Part shown: positions 1-8,847 of the stretch, piece by piece | Numbering within the stretch: the stretch's first letter is position 1 | Layout: every line of letters begins with the position of its first letter | Source of the DNA: Micromonospora sp. NBC_00421 | Lineage (GTDB): Bacteria > Actinomycetota > Actinomycetes > Mycobacteriales > Micromonosporaceae | Assembly: GCF_036017915.1 (NCBI RefSeq) | Contig: NZ_CP107929.1 | Location: 4,654,001 to 4,718,000 of the forward strand | DNA: 64,000 nt | Direction: 5' to 3' | The notes under the pieces: model-generated | The model's database searches: none | What the model saw: the letters and a program-made list of their open reading frames with translations, nothing else | What the model was told of the DNA's origin: nothing | Translations under genes and position numbers: made by a program

Positions 1-1546
1 AGCTCCGACCGCCGTAGACGGTGCGGCCGGACTCGGTGACGTCCTTGCCGAGCCGGCGGGTCAGGTGCAACCCCTCCAGCACGAACTCGACACCGGCGGC
101 GGCCTGTTCCGGGGTGGGCGCGTCGCCCAGCCCCAACCGGTCAAGTGCCTTGGCCAGCCCCGGCACGGTGCCGACCTGGCGCAGCAGTTCCGCCGAGGCG
201 ACCAGCTCACCGGTCTCGATCACCGCCCCCTCGGCGACCAGCGCGGTGAAGCCGGACAGGTCCAACCCGGCCAGCCGGGCCCGGAACGTCTCGGCGGTCG
301 CGGTACGCAGCACGTGGGCCAGGATCTCGGTCTCCCGCCCCTCCTCACCGCTCTCGAACTCGACCTTGCCCCGCAGCGTCGAGGTCACCGACACCGCGTC
401 ACCGACCCGGGCGACAGGCGCTTCGGGACGTACCGTGGCGGCGCCGGCACCCGACGCGGAGCCGGCACCCCGCGACCCGGCCGGACCGGGGTCGGTGGCC
501 GGGGACCCGGCGGGACCGGAGTCGGAGGTCGGCGCACCGGCGGGACCGGCGAGCAGGCCGGCGCGGCGCAACGCGGCGGCGGCGACCGTCTCGGCGGCGG
601 CGATGGCGAACCGGGCGGAGACCCCGGAGCGCGGGTCCACCGACGGCGACTCGCGCACCGCGCGGGCGAACCGGGCCAGCACCTCCAGCACGTGCTCCGG
701 CACCTCGGCGACCAGGTCGGCCTCCTGCCGGATCAGGGCCAGCTCCAGGTCCAGGTCGACCGGGTAGTGGGTCCGGACCTCCGCACCGAACCGGTCCTTG
801 AGCGGGGTGATGATCCGGCCCCGGTTGGTGTAGTCCTCCGGGTTGGCGCTGGCCACCAGGAAGAGGTCCAGCGGCAGCCGCAGCTGGTAGCCACGGACCT
901 GGATGTCCCGCTCCTCCAGCACGTTGAGCAGCGCCACCTGGATCCGCTCGGCCAGGTCGGGCAGCTCGTTGACGGCGAAGATGCCCCGGTTGGTACGCGG
1001 CACCAACCCGAAGTGGATCGTCTCCGGGTCGCCGAGGGTGCGCCCCTGGGCGATCCGGATCGGGTCGACGTCGCCGATCAGGTCACCGACGCTGGTGTCC
1101 GGGGTGGCCAGCTTCTCGCCGTACCGCATGGAGCGGTGCAGCCAGCCGATCGGCAGGTCGTCACCGGCCTCGGCGACCAGCGCGCGGGAGGCCGGGGTGA
1201 GCGGGTGCAGCGGGTGCTCGTTGAGCACCGACCCGGGGAGCACCGGGGTCCACTCGTCGAGCAGCGCCACGAGCGAACGGATCAGTCGGGTCTTGCCCTG
1301 GCCGCGCTCGCCGAGCAGCACCATGTCGTGGCCGGCGAGCAGGGCCCGCTCGACCTCGGGCAGCACACTGTCGTCGTAGCCGACGATGCCGGGGAAACGG
1401 TCCTCGCCGGAGCGCATCCGGGCGAGGAGGTTGTGGCGGAGTTCCTGCTTGACGGTCTGGTACCGGTGTCCGGCGGCGCGCAGTGCGCCGAGGGTGCCCG
1501 GCAGGTCGGCGGGCGGGACCGGGAGAGCCTGGTTGGGCGCAGTCAC
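1..1546 (-). CDS. AAA+ ATPase, magnesium-chelatase subunit I / MoxR-like (3' end outside window)
   Basis: I translated the minus strand from the GTG at 1546; the frame stays open to base 1, so the C-terminus lies outside the window. The product has an AAA+ core with Walker A GERGQGKT at about residues 79-86. Downstream are FAVNELPDL and SANPEDYTNRGRI, which read as Walker B/sensor regions typical of the ChlI/BchI-like ATPases that are usually paired with a von Willebrand A-domain protein. An Ala/Gly/Pro/Ser-rich linker (about nt 430-555) splits the AAA+ core from a C-terminal helical part. Such ATPases remodel partner proteins; the substrate is unknown. It lies 112 bp downstream of an aldo/keto reductase on the same strand, with no obvious functional link. 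The partner VWA gene would be expected just left of the window. Confidence 0.85.
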   Translation of the reverse strand, partial: MTAPNQALPVPPADLPGTLGALRAAGHRYQTVKQELRHNLLARMRSGEDRFPGIVGYDDSVLPEVERALLAGHDMVLLGERGQGKTRLIRSLVALLDEWTPVLPGSVLNEHPLHPLTPASRALVAEAGDDLPIGWLHRSMRYGEKLATPDTSVGDLIGDVDPIRIAQGRTLGDPETIHFGLVPRTNRGIFAVNELPDLAERIQVALLNVLEERDIQVRGYQLRLPLDLFLVASANPEDYTNRGRIITPLKDRFGAEVRTHYPVDLDLELALIRQEADLVAEVPEHVLEVLARFARAVRESPSVDPRSGVSARFAIAAAETVAAAALRRAGLLAGPAGAPTSDSGPAGSPATDPGPAGSRGAGSASGAGAATVRPEAPVARVGDAVSVTSTLRGKVEFESGEEGRETEILAHVLRTATAETFRARLAGLDLSGFTALVAEGAVIETGELVASAELLRQVGTVPGLAKALDRLGLGDAPTPEQAAAGVEFVLEGLHLTRRLGKDVTESGRTVYGGRS

Positions 1547-1658
1547 CCGACCCACGCTAGCGCGGTCGCGCTCCCGCCGCCCCCGTCACCGGGATCGCCC
1601 CCCGCCGCGGGAGGTGGTTCCGGTGCGGGAGGCGGGCCGGTGGTCGGCGTCGTGCCGC

Positions 1659-2627
1659 TCACCTGCCGGCGCGGGCGCGGATCAGCTTCGGCAGCGCGGC
1701 CAGGCCGGTGACCGGCCGGAACTGCCGGGCGGCGGTGGCCAGGGCGGCGTACTCGTCGGCGGGCAGGTCGATCTCCGCGGCGGCGGCGTTGCGCTCCACC
1801 TGCTCCACGCTGGAGGCCCCGGGGATGGCCACCACGTTCGGGTGGTGCAGCAGGTAGGCCAGGGCGATCTGGCTGGGGGTGGCGTCGTGCGCGTCGGCCA
1901 CCTCCCGCAGGGTGCCGATCAGCGCCGCGCCGCGTTCCAGGTTCTCCGGCAGGAAGTACGGGTTGGCCCGGCGCACCGCCCCGGTGGGCGGGTGGGCCGC
2001 GTCGTACCGGCCGGAGAGGAAGCCCTGGGCCAGCGGGCTGTACGCGATGACGACCCGCCCGGCCTGCTCCGCGTACGGGATCAGGTCCTCCTCCGGACCA
2101 CGGTCGACCATGCTGTAGCGGACCTGGTTGCTCAGCACCCGCCGACCCAGCGCGGCCTCGGCGAACTGCCAGCGACGCAGCGGATAGTTGCTGACCCCGA
2201 CCTCGCCGACCAGGCCGACGTCCTGGAGGGCGCGCATGCCCCGCATGGTGTGCGTGTCGGCGACCACCGGGTTGGCCTGGTGCACCTGGTAGAGGTCGAT
2301 GCAGCGGACGCCGAGCCGGGCCGCCGAGGCGACCGCGCGCTGCTGCACCACCGGGGCCACCGGCAGCAGCGGAAAGATCTTGCTGGCCACCACGACCTTG
2401 GCCCGGTCGGCGTCGAGCGCCTCGCCGAGGATGCGCTCGCTGCGACCGAAGCCGTACAGCTCGGCGGTGTCGAACAGGGTCACCCCGAGGTCGAGTGCCC
2501 GCCTGACGATCTGGGTCGCCCGCCGCTCGTAGTCGGGCCCGTAGCCCCACTCCCGGGAACCGAACTGCCAGGTGCCGAGGCCGATCTTGGAAATGGGCTT
2601 GGGAGTGTCGACCGGGACGAAGCGCAT
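1659..2627 (-). CDS. Aldo/keto reductase
   Basis: This 322-residue protein is a single-domain aldo/keto reductase with a TIM-barrel fold that uses NAD(P)H to reduce carbonyls. The catalytic tetrad is visible as D53, Y58 (in DTAELYG), K83 and H116 (YQVHQ). The C-terminal cofactor region reads AIPGASSVEQVERNAAA, as in the family. The ATG start lies just after the ATG-proximal purine-rich stretch and gives a full-length protein. It is divergent from a second aldo/keto reductase at 2747; about 120 bp separates the two starts and must hold both promoters. Substrate cannot be told from sequence. Confidence 0.93.
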   Translation of the reverse strand: MRFVPVDTPKPISKIGLGTWQFGSREWGYGPDYERRATQIVRRALDLGVTLFDTAELYGFGRSERILGEALDADRAKVVVASKIFPLLPVAPVVQQRAVASAARLGVRCIDLYQVHQANPVVADTHTMRGMRALQDVGLVGEVGVSNYPLRRWQFAEAALGRRVLSNQVRYSMVDRGPEEDLIPYAEQAGRVVIAYSPLAQGFLSGRYDAAHPPTGAVRRANPYFLPENLERGAALIGTLREVADAHDATPSQIALAYLLHHPNVVAIPGASSVEQVERNAAAAEIDLPADEYAALATAARQFRPVTGLAALPKLIRARAGR

Positions 2628-2746
2628 ACGCTCGAAGCTACCCTGGGCGGCGGCCCGACGAGCCCGAGTCGCCGTGTGCTGCCGGCGACGGGACGGCCCC
2701 GACCAGGGTGAACGCCCTGTCGGGGGGTCGGGCTAGGGTCGGGGCC

Positions 2747-3736
<990 letters not shown>

Positions 3737-3757
3737 CTCCCCCGCCGGCCGTCCCGC

Positions 3758-4717
3758 TCACCAGATGCGGCGGCGGCCGGCGCGGTGGTTGCGCACCCCG
3801 CAGGGGCGGCCGGGCGGGACGGGTGCCGGGCGGCGCAGCCGGGTCGCCACCAGCGCCACCAGCAGCACGGTCACCACCACCGCCGCGCCCACCACCAGCC
3901 GCAGGTTGCCGCCGCCGAGCCGGGTCACCGACGCCACCGGTACGCCGGCCTCCCCGCCCGGGCCGACGGACCCGCCGACGACCGAGGTGGCTTCGGGGGA
4001 GGCCGCCGGGGCCGTGCCGGCACCTGTCGACGTGGCACCTGTCGACGTGGTGCCGCTCGGGGCGGTGTCGGTCGGGCTGGCCGCCAGCACGCCGCCGGCC
4101 GGCCGGAACAGCACGTCGGAGCAGGAGTAGTAGGTGTCCGGGGTGTCGGAGTTCTGCCACACCGTGTAGATCAGGTGCCGGCCGGTCAAACCTGCGGGCA
4201 ACCGCCCCGGCATCTGGTACGACCCGTCCCGCAGCGGCGGGTCGGTCACCGACAGGAACGGAATCCTGTCGAGGTCGGCCCAGCGCAGCGGAGTCTGCGG
4301 GTCGTACCCGGGGCGGGTGGTGTACAGCCGGAAGGTGCCCTTGTGCGGGATGGTGCCCCGGTAGCGGAAGGTGTACTTCGCCCCGGCGGTCAGCTCGGTC
4401 GCCGGCCAGTCCGCGCGGGCCAGGTCCAGCCCCCGGTAGGCGGAGAGCCCACCGCTGCACAGCTCGCCGTCCGGGATGCGCTGCCGGTCCCGGCCGGCGA
4501 CGCCGTACACCCGGATGTTGTCCCACTCGCGCAGTGCCGCGCCCGCCGACACCGCCGCCAGGCAGGCCGGTGTCGAGACGTGCGGCCCGTCCGGGCCGCA
4601 GGCCGCCGAACGGCTCAGCGGGCTGGTCGGTGCGCCGTGCGCGGCGGCGGGAGCCGCGTCGAGCAGCACAGTCACCGCCACGACCGCGAGGGCGGCGAGC
4701 GTTCGGCGTACGGTCAT
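3758..4717 (-). CDS. AA10 lytic polysaccharide monooxygenase with C-terminal membrane anchor
   Basis: The 319-residue precursor has a signal peptide ending AAPAAA. After cleavage the mature protein would start with H27 (HGAP), the first residue of the copper histidine brace; the second is H125 in TIPHKGTF. VWQNSDTPDTYYSCSDVLF (about 186-204) matches the AA10 core, with F204 as the usual axial residue. The catalytic domain ends near 210. A Thr/Ser/Gly-rich spacer follows, then one hydrophobic segment (about 260-285, LVVGAAVVVTVLLVALVA) and a basic tail. I infer a cell-surface enzyme that oxidatively cleaves chitin or cellulose. Most AA10 enzymes are released or carry a binding module, so the membrane anchor is unusual. 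It converges on the AKR gene at 2747. Confidence 0.92.
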   Translation of the reverse strand: MTVRRTLAALAVVAVTVLLDAAPAAAHGAPTSPLSRSAACGPDGPHVSTPACLAAVSAGAALREWDNIRVYGVAGRDRQRIPDGELCSGGLSAYRGLDLARADWPATELTAGAKYTFRYRGTIPHKGTFRLYTTRPGYDPQTPLRWADLDRIPFLSVTDPPLRDGSYQMPGRLPAGLTGRHLIYTVWQNSDTPDTYYSCSDVLFRPAGGVLAASPTDTAPSGTTSTGATSTGAGTAPAASPEATSVVGGSVGPGGEAGVPVASVTRLGGGNLRLVVGAAVVVTVLLVALVATRLRRPAPVPPGRPCGVRNHRAGRRRIW

Positions 4718-4856
4718 CTGGTCGACCTCCCGCCACTGGTACGGATGCGGACGGGCAAAGGTTCGACGGTCGGGCGCGGCGTGCCGGCGGCGAGGGGCGG
4801 CGGGTGGGGTCTGGTTGGCTCTACAGTGACCGCACTTCCCGTATCAAGGAGCGTGC

Positions 4857-7094
4857 GTGTCCGAGCCGGAACCGACGTCAGACTCCCCCGGGGGCAGCCC
4901 ACCGCCGTCCGGGCCCCCGCCCGCCGCCGGGACGCCGTACCTGTTGACCATGCCCACCCTGGCGGGGGCGCCGCCGGCCATCAGGTGGCCCGGCCGGGAG
5001 GGTGAGCCCGGGTGGGCCATCCCGGTCCAGGTCCCGGACGGCACCCTCGGCTATGCCATCTTCCTGCCCCTGGTGCCGGCGACCACCGACGCCCCGGCGG
5101 GCGACGTCGACGCGCATCCGGAGACCGCCCCCGCCACCGGGCGGACAGAAGCACTCCCGTCGGCCGCCGCCCGGGCAACGGCAGCTCCTGCCGTGCCGGC
5201 CGCTCGAAGCGACGGGGCCCCGGCCGGCTCGACCGACGATGACCCGGCTGGCGAGGTATCCGGGCAGGCAGGGCAGGTTCCCGCAGCCCAGCGGGCCACG
5301 ACGGTCCCCGCTCCGCGCACCGGGGCAGCCACCACCGCCGGCGAGCCGGCCCCGAAGAACCCGGCAGCGCCCGCCCCACAGCCCGGCCCGGACCGGCCGG
5401 CGACGCCCGGTCCGGGCGCGCCCCCGGTGCCGCCCGGTCCGGGCGCGCCCCCGGTGCCGCCGGGTCCGGGCGCGCCCCCGGTGCCGCCGGGTCCGGGCGC
5501 GCCCCCGGTGCCGCCGGGTGCCGGTGCACGGCCGGCCCCGTACTGGGGTGGGCCGCCGGCGTCCTGGGCCCCGCAGCCGCCACCGCCGTCGTTCCTCAGC
5601 ACCCGGTGGCCCGGACCCCGGCCCGCGACCGGGTGGGCGGTGCCGGCGGCGGTGCTCGTCGGCGCGCTGGGCGTGGCGTTCTTCGTCCCGCTGAGCCGCA
5701 CCGGCATCGGCTGGTTCCTCGGCTGGTTGATCCTCACCGTCGGGGTGGTCGCCGCCGTCCGGAAGAGCACCGAGGCGCTGACCCGCACCGACCGGCTGAT
5801 CCGGGGCGGCTGGGCGGTGGCCGCGCTGGCGCTGCTGGCCGTGCTGGCCTTCCGTAACGCCTGGTGGCTGGTGACCTTCTGCGTGTTCGGGGCACTGGGC
5901 TGCGCGGCGCTGGCCATCGTGGGCGGAAGACAGCTCCGTTCGATCCTGTTCAGCCTGGTCGCGGCCCCGTTCGCGGCGCTGCGCGGGCTGCCCTGGGTAC
6001 GTCGGCACGTGACCACCACCGGCTCCGGCCAGTTGGTGCCCCGGGTCGTCGGCTCGGTCGTCGCCACCGCCGTGGTGCTGCTCGTCTTCGGGCTGCTGCT
6101 CTCCTCCGCCGATGCCGCCTTCAACCAGGTGCTCGGCGCGATCGTGCCCGAGATCAACGTCGGTACGGTGATCCGCTGGATCTTCCTGGCCACGCTGGGC
6201 GGGTTGATCGCGGTCGCCGCCACCTACACCCTGACCGCCCCGCCGGACCTGTCCGCTGTCGACCGGGAGGGTCGCCGTCGGTGGGGGACGCTGGAGTGGG
6301 CCCCGGCCATCGCGGCCCTGACACTGCTCTTCGTCGGCTTCGTCGCGGTGCAGTTCACAGTGCTCTTCGGCGGTCAGCGGCACGTCCTGCGCACCGCCGG
6401 CCTGAGCTACGCCGAGTACGCCCGCAGCGGGTTCTGGCAGCTCACCGTGGTGACCCTGCTGACCGTGGCGGTGCTGGGCGGGGTGACCCGGTGGGCGCGA
6501 CGGGAGACCCGGGTCGAACGGATCCTGCTGCGGGTGCTGCTCGGGCTGCTCAGCGCGCTCAGCGTGGTGATCGTGGTGTCCGCGCTGTCCCGGATGTACA
6601 CCTACCAGAAGGTCTACAGCTTCACCGGCGAGCGGATCTTCGTGATGGCCTTCGAGCTGCTGCTCGGCGCGGTCTTCCTGATGATCCTGGCGGCGGGGGT
6701 GCGGTGGCAGGGCCGCTGGGTTCCCGGCGTCACCGTCGGCCTGGCCGTGGTGATGCTGCTCGGCCTGGCCGTGCTCAACCCGGAGGACTACGCGGCCCGC
6801 CGCAACATCGCCCGGTACGAGCAGTCCGGCAAGATCGACGCCTGGTACCTGCGGGCGCTCTCCGCCGACGCCACCCCCGCCCTGGCCAACCTGCCGGACC
6901 GGGTCCGCCGCTGCACGCTGAGCTGGATCGACGACGACCTCGCCGAACCGGATCCGTGGTACGCCTGGAACCTGGGCCGCACCCGGGCCCGCGCCGAACT
7001 GGACCGGCTGGGCCCGCGCGCGATCGGTGGGCAGAAGGACTGCAAGGCCGCCGACCAGTTCGACCTGCCGAAGACCCGCCGCACGCCCCGCTGA
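4857..7094 (+). CDS. DUF4153/DUF4173 multi-spanning membrane protein with Pro-rich N-terminus
   Basis: The product is 745 residues. Residues 1-250 are low-complexity Pro/Ala/Gly and probably cytoplasmic and disordered. They include four tandem GPGAPPVPP units. From about residue 255 there are roughly a dozen hydrophobic helices. The segment AGLSYAEYARSGFWQL followed by a helical pair and MYTYQKVYSFTGERIF is typical of DUF4153/DUF4173 proteins, whose function is unknown. After the last helix comes a periplasmic-type tail (about 640-745) rich in Trp, Arg and Asp. The GTG start at 4857 is 139 bp from the divergent LPMO start. A stem-loop at 7137 would end the transcript. Confidence 0.85.
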   Translation: MSEPEPTSDSPGGSPPPSGPPPAAGTPYLLTMPTLAGAPPAIRWPGREGEPGWAIPVQVPDGTLGYAIFLPLVPATTDAPAGDVDAHPETAPATGRTEALPSAAARATAAPAVPAARSDGAPAGSTDDDPAGEVSGQAGQVPAAQRATTVPAPRTGAATTAGEPAPKNPAAPAPQPGPDRPATPGPGAPPVPPGPGAPPVPPGPGAPPVPPGPGAPPVPPGAGARPAPYWGGPPASWAPQPPPPSFLSTRWPGPRPATGWAVPAAVLVGALGVAFFVPLSRTGIGWFLGWLILTVGVVAAVRKSTEALTRTDRLIRGGWAVAALALLAVLAFRNAWWLVTFCVFGALGCAALAIVGGRQLRSILFSLVAAPFAALRGLPWVRRHVTTTGSGQLVPRVVGSVVATAVVLLVFGLLLSSADAAFNQVLGAIVPEINVGTVIRWIFLATLGGLIAVAATYTLTAPPDLSAVDREGRRRWGTLEWAPAIAALTLLFVGFVAVQFTVLFGGQRHVLRTAGLSYAEYARSGFWQLTVVTLLTVAVLGGVTRWARRETRVERILLRVLLGLLSALSVVIVVSALSRMYTYQKVYSFTGERIFVMAFELLLGAVFLMILAAGVRWQGRWVPGVTVGLAVVMLLGLAVLNPEDYAARRNIARYEQSGKIDAWYLRALSADATPALANLPDRVRRCTLSWIDDDLAEPDPWYAWNLGRTRARAELDRLGPRAIGGQKDCKAADQFDLPKTRRTPR
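5408..5515 (+). repeat. 27-bp tandem repeat, four units, in frame
   Basis: Four near-identical 27-bp units encode GPGAPPVPP each within the Pro-rich N-terminus of the DUF4153/DUF4173 protein. The unit length is a multiple of three, so copy-number changes keep the frame. Read as a coding repeat, not a regulatory one. Confidence 0.9.
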
Positions 7095-7136
7095 CCGTCC
7101 CACACCGCACCGCACCGCACCGCACTGCACCGAATC

Positions 7137-7174
7137 CGCTGCCCGGCCCGGATCGTTTACCGGGTCGGGCAGCG
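7137..7174 (+). terminator. Stem-loop terminator after the DUF4153/DUF4173 gene
   Basis: A 15-bp stem (7137-7151 with 7160-7174, one G-U type mismatch, CGCTGCCCGG pairing with CGGGCAGCG) encloses an 8-nt loop 43 bp after the stop codon. There is only a short T-containing tail (CTGTT), as is common in actinobacteria. An imperfect CACCG tandem run precedes it. Confidence 0.7.
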
Positions 7175-7275
7175 CTGTTCCACCACCGAACCGCCCGGTG
7201 ACGATTTCGCCGGGACGGGCAACCCGCGGCGCCGGACCCCGCGTGACTATCTCGACATGGGGATCGGAGGCCTGA

Positions 7276-7785
7276 ATGGGTGATCGCGACGCGGCGTTCG
7301 CGGCGTACTTCGCGGCGAGGTCGGAGGCGATGCGCGGCACCGCGTACCTGCTCTGCGGCGACTGGCACCGGGCGGAGGACCTGGTGCAGACCGCGTTCAC
7401 GAAGCTCTATCTGGTCTGGAACCGGGTCTCCCGGCACGAGGTACTGGACGCCTACGTGCGGCAGATCCTGGTCCGGACCTTCCTCGACGAGCGGCGGCGC
7501 GGCTGGTGGCGGCGGGAACGGGTGGGTGCCGAGCAGAGCGAGCGGCCGGCACCGCCCGAGTCACCGGAGAACCGGCTGGTGCTGCTCCAGGCGCTGGCCG
7601 CCGTACCGCCACGGCAGCGGGCCGTCCTGGTGCTCCGTTACTGGGAGGACCAGTCCGTCGAGGAGGCCGCGGCGGTGCTCGGCTGCTCCACCGGGACGGT
7701 GAAGAGCCAGTCGGCGCGCGGGCTGGAAACGCTGCGCGGCCTCCTGTCCCCCACCCTCAGCGGAGTCCGGAAGGGACAACGATGA
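7276..7785 (+). CDS. SigE-family ECF RNA polymerase sigma factor
   Basis: The 169-residue protein has only sigma regions 2 and 4, the ECF layout. Region 2 (about 10-75) contains AYLLCGDWHRAEDLVQTAFTKLY. Region 4 (about 105-155) contains LPPRQR-like VPPRQRAVLVLRYWEDQSVEEAAAVLGCSTGTVKSQ, the -35-binding helix-turn-helix. SAV-type 'SigE family' sigma factors are abundant in Micromonosporaceae. The ATG at 7276 follows GGAGGCCTGA, a good ribosome site. The stop overlaps the next start (ATGA), so the downstream membrane protein is translationally coupled and is the likely partner. Confidence 0.93.
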   Translation: MGDRDAAFAAYFAARSEAMRGTAYLLCGDWHRAEDLVQTAFTKLYLVWNRVSRHEVLDAYVRQILVRTFLDERRRGWWRRERVGAEQSERPAPPESPENRLVLLQALAAVPPRQRAVLVLRYWEDQSVEEAAAVLGCSTGTVKSQSARGLETLRGLLSPTLSGVRKGQR

Positions 7786-8627
7786 ACGGCGAAGAGTTGC
7801 GCGAGGCACTACGTACCGAGATGGCCGGCACCACCCGGCCGCCGTCGTTGAGCGTGGACGCCGCGCTGCGTGCGGCCCGACGGACCCGGGTACGACGCCG
7901 TACCGCCTGGGCCGGCGTCGGACTGGCGGTGGCGCTGCTCGCGGTGACCGGGGTGGGGGCGATCGGCGCCCCCGGTTCCGGCGGGTTCACCCCGGCGGCG
8001 TCCGATCCCGGTCCCGTCCCACCCCCGTCGGTGCACGACACCAAGCAGGCGTGGCCGACCGGGCCCGACGGTCGTCCCCAGGAGGACCGGACCGCGCGGG
8101 CGGGCACCCGGTACGACCAGGGGGTCCGACTGCTCGACGAACTCGTCGCCGTGGTACCGACCAGGTACACCGTGCCGGCGGACCCGGCGAACCCGCCCGC
8201 CGGCCAGCCCCTGGTGCGCGACCATCAGGCACAGTTCGACGGCGAGTTGGACGGGGTCGAGGTGTGGAGTTACACGTCCTCGGTCACCGTGCAGCAGGGG
8301 CAACGGATGGGCCGGTTGCTCGTCGAGGTGCACAGTGCCGGCAACCGGTTGTCGACCGGGCCGTGCCCGCTGACCCGGCAGTTCTGGGGCATGGCGGGCG
8401 AGTGCGAGGTGGTGACCGTCGGCACGACGCAGGTCGGCGTGGTGGTCCGGCCCGGCGGGGACGACCGGTTCGACCAGTGGGCCGCCTACCGGCACCCGGA
8501 CGGGGTGGTGGTCTTCGTCGCGCAGTCGGCGAGGCTCGGCGACGGCCAACCGGAACTGACCGCCCTGCCGTTCTCGCCGCGACAGCTGGCGACCCTCGCC
8601 GGTGACGAACGGTTCCATCTGCGCTGA
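7782..8627 (+). CDS. Membrane protein coupled to the sigma factor; possible anti-sigma regulator
   Basis: The 281-residue product has an N-terminal cytoplasmic part of about 45 residues, one hydrophobic helix (about 47-70, WAGVGLAVALLAVTGVGAIGA) and an outside domain of about 210 residues with two cysteines (PCPLTRQFWGMAGEC). The ATG overlaps the sigma stop by 4 nt. Downstream membrane proteins of SigE-family sigma genes have this topology and may act as anti-sigma factors. No zinc HxxxCxxC motif is present, so an anti-sigma role is inferred from position and topology only. Confidence 0.85.
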   Translation: MNGEELREALRTEMAGTTRPPSLSVDAALRAARRTRVRRRTAWAGVGLAVALLAVTGVGAIGAPGSGGFTPAASDPGPVPPPSVHDTKQAWPTGPDGRPQEDRTARAGTRYDQGVRLLDELVAVVPTRYTVPADPANPPAGQPLVRDHQAQFDGELDGVEVWSYTSSVTVQQGQRMGRLLVEVHSAGNRLSTGPCPLTRQFWGMAGECEVVTVGTTQVGVVVRPGGDDRFDQWAAYRHPDGVVVFVAQSARLGDGQPELTALPFSPRQLATLAGDERFHLR

Positions 8628-8847
8628 GAGGACTTGCCCGGGATAAGCGGGTTGCCCGGTAGGCGGCAGCCATCCGCAATTCCGGCACCCGTCCGGTTAC
8701 CCGCCGGGTTACCGTCGCGGGCGCATTTCCCCTGGTAGGACGGTATTTGATCAGCCAGAAAACGGCTGTCAACGGAAACCTCGGAGAAACGAGAACTGGT
8801 TAGCGTTCGCGACCGTTGAACGCTCAACTCGTTCCGAGGAGAATCCT

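Noticed and set aside
5408-5515. Possible CRISPR array
   Set aside because: The units are contiguous and in frame with no spacers; they encode a Pro-rich peptide repeat.
4878-7400. An 840-codon minus-strand frame opposite the DUF4153/DUF4173 gene
   Set aside because: Shadow of a G+C-rich coding gene; composition is Arg/Gly/Pro-rich with no motif.
8628-8847. ECF-type promoter (GGAAAC ... CGTT) before the hydrolase gene
   Set aside because: GGAAAC at 8775 has no well-spaced -10 match; the match is no better than chance.
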